Made by a program: the position numbers and the translations under genes. A stretch of DNA of 64,000 nucleotides from Ramlibacter ginsenosidimutans (GTDB lineage: Bacteria > Pseudomonadota > Gammaproteobacteria > Burkholderiales > Burkholderiaceae_C): assembly GCF_016654015.1 (NCBI RefSeq), contig NZ_JAEPWM010000001.1, positions 372,001 through 436,000 on the forward strand. The letters run 5' to 3'. This document shows, in pieces, positions 44,396 to 51,705 of the stretch. How positions within the stretch are numbered: position 1 is the first letter of the stretch; each line of letters opens with the position of its first letter. The notes under the pieces are model-generated. The model was given only the letters and a program-made list of their open reading frames with translations. It did not search any database and was not told the DNA's origin.

Positions 44396-45426
44396 GAGGG
44401 TTCCCCTTGTGCGGTGACTTCGGAGCCGGAGGCCGGGGATGGCGCCGCGCCGCGCCGCGGCCGCCAGCGCGCCAGCTGGTCGCGCACGGTCGGCAGGATG
44501 CCCTTGCGGAAGAAGGAGACGATCAGCACCAGCAACAGGCCGATCCAGAAGTACCAGTAGATCGGATTCATCGCCGCCAGCTGGTCGCGCATCAGCAGGA
44601 ACACGATCGCTCCGATGAAGCCGCCGTACAGCACCGCCGTGCCGCCGATCACCAGGATGACCAGCACGTCGGCCGAGCGCTGGAAGGACAGCACTTCGGG
44701 CGAGACGAACTGGGTCGTCTGCGTCAGCAGCGCCCCGGCGACGCCGGCCACAGCGGCCGAGATCGCGAAGGTCCAGGTCAGGTCGGCATCCAGAGGCGCG
44801 CCGAGCATGGTCATCCGCCGCGGCTTGTCGCGCGCGCCGAGCAGGGAGAGGCCCCAGCTGGAATTCACGAGCGCGCGCGTCAGCAGGAACAGCAGGAAAA
44901 CCACGACCAGCGTATAGACGTAGGCCGTGCGGCCGAACATGTCGAAGCGGAACAGGCCGAGCACCGGTGCGATCGAGATCCCCTGCACGCCGTCGTCGCC
45001 ACCCGTGAGCTCAGTGGAGCGGTGTACGAAGTCATAGAGCAGCAGGTTCAGCCCCAGGGTCACCATCAGCAGGCCCACGCCATGCAGGCCGCGCACGATG
45101 CGGCCGGTGGCCAGGCCCGCCACTCCGGCCAGCAGGCCGGCGACGAACAGGCCCGAGATGGGCTCGCTCCAGCCGTACTTGCCCAGGAAGCCCGCGGTGT
45201 ACGCGCCGATCCCGAAGAAGGTTGCGTGGCCCAACGAGGGGATGCCGCGGTAGCCGAGGACGAGGTCGAGCGAGAGCGCGAACAGGCCCCACGCCAGCAC
45301 TTGCCCGAACAGCGCCAGGTTGGCGCCGGGCACGAAGAACAGCACCACCCACGCCATCCAGAAGGCGACTTCCCACCCGCTCCAGCGGGAACGCGCATGG
45401 AAGTACTGCAAAGCTGCCTCACGCAT
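44392..45426 (-). CDS. ABC transporter permease (LivM type), aromatic operon
   Basis: A 344-residue permease with about 9-10 hydrophobic segments and the LivM coupling region (LLGARDKPRRMTMLGAPLDADL). The ATG at 45426 is preceded by GGAAGGAAG; a TTG 18 bp further out is less likely. The C-terminal tail after the last helix is charged and short. Overlaps LivH by 8 bp. Confidence 0.9.
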   Translation of the reverse strand: MREAALQYFHARSRWSGWEVAFWMAWVVLFFVPGANLALFGQVLAWGLFALSLDLVLGYRGIPSLGHATFFGIGAYTAGFLGKYGWSEPISGLFVAGLLAGVAGLATGRIVRGLHGVGLLMVTLGLNLLLYDFVHRSTELTGGDDGVQGISIAPVLGLFRFDMFGRTAYVYTLVVVFLLFLLTRALVNSSWGLSLLGARDKPRRMTMLGAPLDADLTWTFAISAAVAGVAGALLTQTTQFVSPEVLSFQRSADVLVILVIGGTAVLYGGFIGAIVFLLMRDQLAAMNPIYWYFWIGLLLVLIVSFFRKGILPTVRDQLARWRPRRGAAPSPASGSEVTAQGEPS

Positions 45427-46294
45427 GGGCGGTCTTCCTTCCAAGCAGGCCTTGCGGGCGCCAGAGCATCACGGCGATGGTGACGAGATAGATGATCGAG
45501 CCGCCCGCAGCGGGCACGTAGTACTTGGAGGCCACGTCGGCGATGCCCAGGCCCAGCGCTGCGGCGAGCGTGCCGAAGATGGTTCCCATCCCGCCGACCG
45601 ACACCACGATCAGTACGTAGACCAGGTAGCGGAAGGGGAAGTTGGGATCGAGGCCCAGGAGGCTGGCGGACATGGCGCCGCCCAAGCCGGCGAGACCGCC
45701 GCCGATTGCGAAGGTGAGCGCGAAGACGACATGCGTGTTGAGCCCGCAGCCCGCCGCGGCCCGGCGGTTGTCGACGCAGGCGCGGATCATGGCGCCAAAG
45801 CGGGTGCGCTCGATTCCGAGCCAGATGGCCAGCGTGAGGGCCGCCCCGACCACCACCAGGAACAGGCGGTAGCGCTCGAGGTTCAGTCCGAGCACCACCT
45901 GCTGGCCGGTGAGCCAGGCCGGTACGCTGACCGGCTTGAACTCGGGGCCCCAGACGTACGCCACGCTGGACACCGACATGAAAACCAGACCGATGGTCAG
46001 CAGCACCTGGGTGAGGTCGTCCGTGCCGTAGAAATGGCGCAGGACCAGGCGCTCGACCGCGAGCGAGAAGATGGCGGTGGCGACGAAGGCCAGGGGCAGC
46101 GCCGCGAGGAACGGCAGGCCCCACGCACTCATCGCCGTGACCGCCACGTACCCGCCCAGCATGCAGAGGCTGACGTGCGCGAGGTTGACGAAGCGCATCA
46201 TCCCCATCGTCACGGACAGGCCGACGGCCATCACGAACAGCAGGAAGCCGTACGCGATCCCGTTGAACAGGGTTGTCAGGATGATCATCGCCAT
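45419..46294 (-). CDS. ABC transporter permease (LivH type), aromatic operon
   Basis: A 291-residue permease, LivH pattern: TTLFNGIAYGFLLFVMAVGL, MGMMRFVNLAHVSLCMLGGY, and a C-terminal VVSVGGMGTIFGTLAAALGL. It follows the binding-protein gene by 78 bp, the largest gap in the importer, which may hold an internal stem or weak promoter. Confidence 0.9.
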   Translation of the reverse strand: MAMIILTTLFNGIAYGFLLFVMAVGLSVTMGMMRFVNLAHVSLCMLGGYVAVTAMSAWGLPFLAALPLAFVATAIFSLAVERLVLRHFYGTDDLTQVLLTIGLVFMSVSSVAYVWGPEFKPVSVPAWLTGQQVVLGLNLERYRLFLVVVGAALTLAIWLGIERTRFGAMIRACVDNRRAAAGCGLNTHVVFALTFAIGGGLAGLGGAMSASLLGLDPNFPFRYLVYVLIVVSVGGMGTIFGTLAAALGLGIADVASKYYVPAAGGSIIYLVTIAVMLWRPQGLLGRKTAHA

Positions 46295-46372
46295 CGACGC
46301 CGGGGGCGCTCTCCAGGACTAGCGGAAGGGAGGGGGCGGAACGGGGGCCGACGCGTGGCCGGCCCCGGCGGA

Positions 46373-47548
46373 TCACTTGGGGGAAACGTCCGGCATCGTC
46401 TCGATTTCGACGTTCTGCAGTTCGCCGTCGCGGCGCTCCACCCTGCGCACGTAGACGTTCTGGACGATGTCGCCAGTGGTCTTGTCGAGCGTGAACGGGC
46501 CGCGCGGACTCTCGAACTTGCTGCCCTTGACGGTGGCCATGAACTTTTCCGCATCGAACTTCTGGCCGCGCTGCGCCTCCAGGCCGGAATACAGCACGGT
46601 GAGCGCATCCCACACCGCCACGTTGCCGAGCGAGATCCGCGGCTTCTTGCCAAAGGCCTTCTGGTAGTCGGCGACGAACTTCTTGTTCAGCGCGCTGTCG
46701 TGCACTTCGGAGTACATGCCCGTGCTGATGACGCCGAGCGCGGAATCACCGGCCGCGTCGAGCGTGCTCTCGTCCGTCACGTCGCCCGTGGTCACCAGCT
46801 TGAGCTTGCCGTTCTTCAGGCCGGCGTCGGAATAGGCCTTGAGGAAGCCCAGCGACAGCTCGCCGATCGGCATGAAGGCGAACACCGCGTCGGCGTTGGC
46901 ATCCTTGATGCGCTGCATGTAGCCGGAGAACTCGGGGTTGCGCACCGGCACCTTGATGGTGGTGACGACCTGGCCGCCCAGTTCCTTGAAGGTCGTCGTG
47001 AACGTTGCCTCGGCGTCGTGGCCGGGCGCGTAGTCGGCGATCACGACGACCATCTTCTTCAGGCCGTTTTTCGCGGCCCACTGCGCCGCCGGGCGCACGG
47101 ACTGCGGGATCGAATAGAAGGTCCGCGTGTAGTACGGCGACTTCTCGCCCACGATGCCCTGGGTGGCGGCGCCCATGATGATCGCGGGCACCTTGGCTTC
47201 TGTCAGCAGCGGGGCCATGGCAAGCACGTTCGGCGTGAAGTCCGGCCCGATGATGACCTGCGCCTTCTCGCGAACGATCAACTCCTGCGCCATGCGGCGG
47301 GCCACCTCGGGATTGGGGCCGGTCGTATCGCGGCGGATGAACTCCAGCTTCTTGCCGCCCGGCTCGGAGCCGTGCGTTTTCTGGAACTGCTTGATCAGGT
47401 TGTCGGCCGCCTGCCCGGCCATGCCGCTGATTCCGGAATAACTCAGCAGCACGCCGACCCGGACGGTTTCCTGGGCCATCGCCGTGGTCGCCACGGCGAC
47501 GCCCAGCAGGCCAGCGGCAAGACCACGAAGTGTTCTGGATGCGTTCAC
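46373..47548 (-). CDS. ABC transporter substrate-binding protein (LivK family), aromatic operon
   Basis: A 391-residue periplasmic receptor. Sec signal peptide LRGLAAGLLGVAVATTAMAQ, then VRVGVLLSYSGISGMAGQAADN and the two-lobed fold. It is the first gene of the 13-gene operon and shares a 190-bp divergent control region with a GntR-type regulator. The ligand is probably the aromatic acid degraded downstream (inference). Confidence 0.92.
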   Translation of the reverse strand: MNASRTLRGLAAGLLGVAVATTAMAQETVRVGVLLSYSGISGMAGQAADNLIKQFQKTHGSEPGGKKLEFIRRDTTGPNPEVARRMAQELIVREKAQVIIGPDFTPNVLAMAPLLTEAKVPAIIMGAATQGIVGEKSPYYTRTFYSIPQSVRPAAQWAAKNGLKKMVVVIADYAPGHDAEATFTTTFKELGGQVVTTIKVPVRNPEFSGYMQRIKDANADAVFAFMPIGELSLGFLKAYSDAGLKNGKLKLVTTGDVTDESTLDAAGDSALGVISTGMYSEVHDSALNKKFVADYQKAFGKKPRISLGNVAVWDALTVLYSGLEAQRGQKFDAEKFMATVKGSKFESPRGPFTLDKTTGDIVQNVYVRRVERRDGELQNVEIETMPDVSPK

Positions 47549-47638
47549 GAAACTGTCTCCTGTTCGCGTGGCGCTTGGCCACGTTCTGTTGTTGGATGCG
47601 GGAACACGGGCAGGGTCGAATTCAGAAGTGAACTCTAA

Positions 47639-47664
47639 ATTGAATTCAATCCTGAATGTTCAGG
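47639..47664. promoter_or_regulatory. Two adjacent palindromes, candidate GntR operator
   Basis: A perfect 12-bp palindrome ATTGAATTCAAT (47639-47650) is followed directly by CCTGAA-TG-TTCAGG (47651-47664). Both lie in the 190-bp divergent region between the importer operon and the GntR-type gene, about 90 bp from the importer ATG and 75 bp from the regulator ATG. Position and symmetry suit an FCD-type GntR dimer. Confidence 0.6.
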
Positions 47665-47738
47665 ACAAACCCGAGAGCGATTGGTACTAACATCCGCGTC
47701 CAGAAACGACGTTCACCGCGGAAATCAAGGGAGAAGTG

Positions 47739-48446
47739 ATGGAGCAGCCGGAGACGGACAGGGCGAGCGGCGCAATGAACCGTGCGCTGCAGGGGCTCAA
47801 GCGACTCATCATTGGTGGGGAGCTCATGCCGGGCGAACAGGTGCGGCAGGAGGAGATGGCCGAGCAGCTGCGCGTCAGCCGCGTGCCGCTGCGCGAGGCC
47901 ATGAACGTGCTGGCCGACCAGGGCCTGCTGTTCCACCGCCCGCATCAGGGCTACTTCGTAACCAAGCGGGCGCCCAACGAGCACGCGCAGATCCGCCGCA
48001 TGCTCCACCTGCTCGAGAACGAGCTGATGACGACCGTGCGGTGGCCCGATGCCGAGCGCCTGCAGGAGCTGCGCGACCTGAACGCGCAGATGCGCGAAGC
48101 CGTGCGGCAGAGCGACATCCGCACGCTCATCGACGTGAACCGCCGCTTTCACTTCCGCATCTTTTCGCTCTCGCCAAACGGGTTGATCCTGGAGGAAGTG
48201 CGGCGGCTGTGGTCGATGATCGAGCCGTCGATGTGGACCAAGTACAACCGAGCCGACGACCGGGAGAAGACGCTCGAGGAGCACGACCGGTTGATCGCCG
48301 CCATGGAGGCGCGCGATCGGAGCCGCTGCGTGAGCGAGATGGAGCGCCATCGCTATAGCGCCGAGTTCGGGCTTCCGATCGAACTGCCTGGCGTGGATGC
48401 CGACCTTGCGATGCCGGTCGATCACACGTCCGGAAACGGCTCGTGA
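47739..48446 (+). CDS. GntR family transcriptional regulator (FCD domain)
   Basis: A 235-residue regulator: winged-helix domain (EMAEQLRVSRVPLREAMNVLADQGLL) and a helical FCD domain with the metal/ligand histidines (NRRFHFRIFS, EEHDRLIAAM). The ATG at 47739, after AAGGGAG (47727-47733), is preferred to the overlapping GTG at 47736. It diverges from the aromatic operon and almost certainly represses it until a pathway carboxylate binds. Confidence 0.9.
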   Translation: MEQPETDRASGAMNRALQGLKRLIIGGELMPGEQVRQEEMAEQLRVSRVPLREAMNVLADQGLLFHRPHQGYFVTKRAPNEHAQIRRMLHLLENELMTTVRWPDAERLQELRDLNAQMREAVRQSDIRTLIDVNRRFHFRIFSLSPNGLILEEVRRLWSMIEPSMWTKYNRADDREKTLEEHDRLIAAMEARDRSRCVSEMERHRYSAEFGLPIELPGVDADLAMPVDHTSGNGS

Positions 48447-48476
48447 CGGCGACGAGGCAACGATAGCCTCGCAGCG

Positions 48477-49679
48477 GTGAAAACAGTCGCCCCTTCCTTC
48501 GCGCAGGTCGCCGGTTCGCGCGACTCGACGCCCGCGCTCTTCCTCGCATTCGCCTGCGGTTTGATCGCGGCCAACCTGTACTACGCGCAACCGCTTGCCG
48601 GCCCCCTCGCGGCGTCGCTGGGCCTGCCGCCCGGTGCCGCCGGACTGCTGGTGGCAATGACGCAGGCCGGCTACGGCACCGGACTGTTGCTCGCGGCTCC
48701 GCTCGGCGACGTGGTGGAGAACCGGCGTCTGGTGCTCGCGCTGCTCGCCGCATCCTTCTGCGGACTGTGCGGCCTCGCCTCGGCCTCCGGCCCGGCGCTG
48801 TTCCTGGCGTGCGCCTTCCTCACGGGCGTAGGCTCCGTGGCGGTGCAGGTGTTGATCCCGTACTCGGCCCACTTGGCGCCCGAACCACAGCGCGGGCGGG
48901 TCGTGGGCACCGTCATGGCAGGCATGACGCTCGGCATCATGCTCGCGCGGCCAGTTTCCAGCGCGCTGGCGGGGCTGGGCTGGGACCGCGCCGCATTCGC
49001 GCTGTCGGCCCTGGCCATGGCAGCGCTGGCCCTGGTGCTTCGCCGCGCGCTGCCGGCGCGCCAGCCGGCGGCTGCGGGCAGGTATTCCGACCTCCTGGTG
49101 AGCATGCTCCGCCTCGTGGGCCGGGAGCCGGTGCTGCGCGAACGCGCGTTGCAGCACCTGTTCATGTTCGGTTCCTTCAGCCTGTTCTGGACGACGGTAC
49201 CGCTGCAGCTCGCGCAGGGCTACGGCCTTTCGCGCTCGGGCATCGCCTGGTTCGCACTGGCGGGCGTCGCGGGCGTCGTCTCGGCACCGGTGGCGGGACG
49301 CCTCGCCGACCAAGGCAAGAGCGGGCCGGCCACGGCGCTGGCGATGGCGAGTGCGCTCGTCGCCCTCCTCGTCGCGCATCTCGCGCCTGGGGGCACCACG
49401 CTTGGCCTGGGCCTGCTGGTATTCGCCGCGATCCTGCTGGACTTTGGCATCGTGGCCAATCTGTCGCTGGGCAAGCAGGCTATCTTCGCGCTCGACCCTG
49501 CCCTGCGCTCCCGCCTGAACGCGGTCTACACCGCCTTGTTCTTCACCGGGGGCGCGGCCGGCTCCTTCATCGGAAGCTGGGCACAGGCCAACGGCGGCTG
49601 GACGCTCGCGTCCCGGATCGGGATGGCCCTGCCCGCGTGTGCGCTGGCCTTGCTCGCCTGGGGGAACAGGCCGCGCTGA
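48477..49679 (+). CDS. MFS transporter
   Basis: A 400-residue, 12-span major facilitator. The first helix region FLAFACGLIAANLYYAQPLAG and the motif AAPLGDVVENRR mark the YfkF/AraJ-like NLYYxQP subgroup of drug or metabolite exporters. The start is a GTG (48477), 30 bp after the GntR gene, so it may share that transcript. Export of an aromatic intermediate is possible but unproven. Confidence 0.87.
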   Translation: MKTVAPSFAQVAGSRDSTPALFLAFACGLIAANLYYAQPLAGPLAASLGLPPGAAGLLVAMTQAGYGTGLLLAAPLGDVVENRRLVLALLAASFCGLCGLASASGPALFLACAFLTGVGSVAVQVLIPYSAHLAPEPQRGRVVGTVMAGMTLGIMLARPVSSALAGLGWDRAAFALSALAMAALALVLRRALPARQPAAAGRYSDLLVSMLRLVGREPVLRERALQHLFMFGSFSLFWTTVPLQLAQGYGLSRSGIAWFALAGVAGVVSAPVAGRLADQGKSGPATALAMASALVALLVAHLAPGGTTLGLGLLVFAAILLDFGIVANLSLGKQAIFALDPALRSRLNAVYTALFFTGGAAGSFIGSWAQANGGWTLASRIGMALPACALALLAWGNRPR

Positions 49680-49806
49680 TCACTCCCCGCCTGCGGTGGC
49701 GCCGACCCCGGCCGGGCCGCCGCTGTTCACCACAGTCATGGAAAGGGGCAGGCGCGCTGCCCCTGCTACGGATGCTGCATCCGGGCGAGCGGCAGAAACT
49801 GGCCGC

Positions 49807-49965
49807 ATGAAACCGACATCCCGCCTCTGTCGCGCCCTGTGCCTCGCCGCCTGCCTGTCGCCCCTGCTCCTGGCCGCATGCACCGTGGACTTCACCCCCG
49901 GCGACGCCAAGCCGGCCGTCTATACGCCCTACCCGGCCCGAGCGGCGAGCAGCGGCATGCCGTGA
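49807..49965 (+). CDS. Small putative lipoprotein
   Basis: A 52-residue protein beginning MKPTSRLCRALCLAACLSPLLLAACTVDF: basic start, hydrophobic stretch and LLAAC lipobox, leaving a mature peptide of about 28 residues (VDFTPGDAKPAVYTPYPAR). No family recognised. Small entericidin-like or orphan lipoproteins look like this. The small size lowers confidence that it is expressed. Confidence 0.5.
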   Translation: MKPTSRLCRALCLAACLSPLLLAACTVDFTPGDAKPAVYTPYPARAASSGMP

Positions 49966-49984
49966 GGGAAGCGGCCTGCTGGAA

Positions 49985-50171
49985 GGCGGACATCCGGAAG
50001 CGGACATCCGGAAGGCGGACAACCGGACGCAGAGGTCGCAAAGGTTACGCAGAGGTCGCAAAAGGACTTCCAATGAAGGACGGGGCGTCCATTCGACTTG
50101 GATCTCCTTCCGATCTGTATTTTTTGCGAGCTTGGCTGTTTACTTTTGCGACCTCCGCGTCCGGCTGTCCG
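49985..50171. repeat. Short tandem and inverted repeats downstream of the radical SAM gene
   Basis: GCGGACATCCGGAA is repeated in tandem from about 49986, and ACGCAGAGGTCGCAAA occurs at about 50026 and 50046. A 29-base arm at 50016-50044 pairs with 50143-50171 (few mismatches) around a 98-base loop. The gap between the small lipoprotein and the radical SAM gene is 215 bp and holds nothing else. It may terminate both converging transcripts. Confidence 0.6.
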
Positions 50172-50180
50172 TATCCGCTT

Positions 50181-51491
50181 TCAGCTCGACACGATTGGAA
50201 TGACCGCCCGCGGACGCCGGATGTCGCCCGTGATGCGTTGCAGGCGCAGGCCGGTCACCTGGCGCAGGATGCCGGCCAGGATCGCCTGGTTGTAGCGGTA
50301 CTCGTTCTCGCACGACTGCGCGAACGACGCATCCTGCAGGAACATGCAGCCGCCCTGGCACAACTGCACGACGGGGCAGTGCCAGCAGCACTCGCGACCC
50401 GACCAGTGCGTGGCGGTATCGAGTCGCACGTCTTCCATCTGTCCGACGTGACCGAGCTTGTGCTGCCCGCGGGCGCCGGTGGTCTGGCAGGTCATCACGT
50501 TGCCTTGCAGGTCGACGGCGAGGTGACCCGGATCGTCCATGCTGCATTTCTGGCCCAGCGCGGATGCGGGCCGCGCGCTTCGTAGCGAGCCGATGAAATC
50601 GCGCGCCTTCTGCCGGATGCTGGCGTAGCGCAGGGCCTCGCCGCTGACGAAGCCCTCGGCGATGCTCTCGTGCAAGCGCGCGTAGTCGCTCGGCGTCCAG
50701 CGCGCCGGCCCGGCCAGGGCGGTTTCGTCGTAGGCGCCCACGGCGCCTTCGGTCTCCAGCGCGAGATCGGGGTGCCCGAACCGGTCGCGCAACCACTGTG
50801 CCGTCTGCGCGATGTCGGCGTTGGCCGCCGTGAGCACCACATTGACCATGACCCGCCGCCGCGCGCCGCCGCGCCGGCGCACCAGCGCGCGGATCCAGTG
50901 GCCGCTGCGCGGCGCATCCAGCGGATCGGGCCCGCGCAGCGATTGCCCCGGTCCGTCGTGCGAGATCGCCACGTGGAGATCCCAGCGCTCGATGAACTCC
51001 AGGATCTCCTCGTCGAGCAGGCTGCCGTTGCTGATCATGCTGAAGTGCGCGTCCGGGAAGCGGGCGCGCAGCTGCGGCACGAGCACCTTCAGTTTCGCGA
51101 AATACAGCAGGGGCTCGCCACCCCAGAACTCGATGCGCCCCGGCGCACCTTGCAGCCAGGTATCCAGGGTGGCGAGGAACGCCGCGGCGTCCGCGGTGCG
51201 CGTCACCGCCGCATCCCCGACCGAGGACGCCTGGTTGCAATAGCTGCACGCGTAGTTGCAGCGCATCCCCAGCTGGATCTTCAGCGTGCCGGCCTCGCGT
51301 GACTTCCAGCCCGGAGACTGCGGCGAGACGCGCTCGACCTCGTCGTACGCCTGGGGCTCGACGTCCGCGAACAGCGGCGCGCCTTCGTCATCGAGGAGCT
51401 CGCTGCGGTGCGGGCGGTAGTGCAGGCGGACGGGCGAGCCGTCCGGGGCGACGCAGTGAAGCACGTACGCCGGGTCCGGCGCCCAGGCCAT
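50181..51491 (-). CDS. Radical SAM/SPASM domain protein, candidate RiPP peptide maturase
   Basis: A 436-residue enzyme. The radical SAM cluster motif is C78-x3-C82-x2-C85 (RCNYACSYCNQ), with GGEP (WGGEPLL) and a SAM-binding SNG. The C-terminal third has a cysteine-rich SPASM-like region (CSMDD, MTCQTT, CCWHCPVVQLCQGGC, SCENEY) for two auxiliary [4Fe-4S] clusters, as in anaerobic sulfatase- and peptide-modifying enzymes. The N-terminal 65 residues are an extra domain that may bind the leader. It is the last gene of the operon, 4 bp after the candidate precursor. Confidence 0.9.
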   Translation of the reverse strand: MAWAPDPAYVLHCVAPDGSPVRLHYRPHRSELLDDEGAPLFADVEPQAYDEVERVSPQSPGWKSREAGTLKIQLGMRCNYACSYCNQASSVGDAAVTRTADAAAFLATLDTWLQGAPGRIEFWGGEPLLYFAKLKVLVPQLRARFPDAHFSMISNGSLLDEEILEFIERWDLHVAISHDGPGQSLRGPDPLDAPRSGHWIRALVRRRGGARRRVMVNVVLTAANADIAQTAQWLRDRFGHPDLALETEGAVGAYDETALAGPARWTPSDYARLHESIAEGFVSGEALRYASIRQKARDFIGSLRSARPASALGQKCSMDDPGHLAVDLQGNVMTCQTTGARGQHKLGHVGQMEDVRLDTATHWSGRECCWHCPVVQLCQGGCMFLQDASFAQSCENEYRYNQAILAGILRQVTGLRLQRITGDIRRPRAVIPIVSS

Positions 51492-51495
51492 GGGC

Positions 51496-51693
51496 TCACG
51501 CGCCGCTGGCGGGATTCGGCTTCTTGCGGCGGCGCTGATCCGGGGGCGCGATGGCGATGCAGTCGGACGCGGTGCCCTCCAGCAGCGGGCCTTCGCCGGT
51601 CTTCAGCCAGCCGATCTCGTGCGCCTGCACGCCCCAGGTGAACGCGCGCTTGCCGCTGCGGGGCACGGGCTTCTTCGAACGATCGCTCTGCAT
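51496..51693 (-). CDS. Candidate RiPP precursor peptide (65 aa)
   Basis: A 65-residue basic peptide with a strong AAAGGA seven bases before its ATG, lying 12 bp after the YcaO gene and 4 bp before the radical SAM gene. The first half (MQSDRSKKPVPRSGKRAFTW and GVQAHEIGWLKTGEGPL) would act as leader; EGTASDCIAIAPP holds the only Cys and its few Ser/Thr; the end is RRRKKPNPASGA. No family is recognised. Size and context suit a ribosomal peptide substrate of the YcaO, SagB and radical SAM enzymes. It could instead be a small partner protein. Confidence 0.6.
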   Translation of the reverse strand: MQSDRSKKPVPRSGKRAFTWGVQAHEIGWLKTGEGPLLEGTASDCIAIAPPDQRRRKKPNPASGA

Positions 51694-51705
51694 GGTGCTG
51701 TCCTT

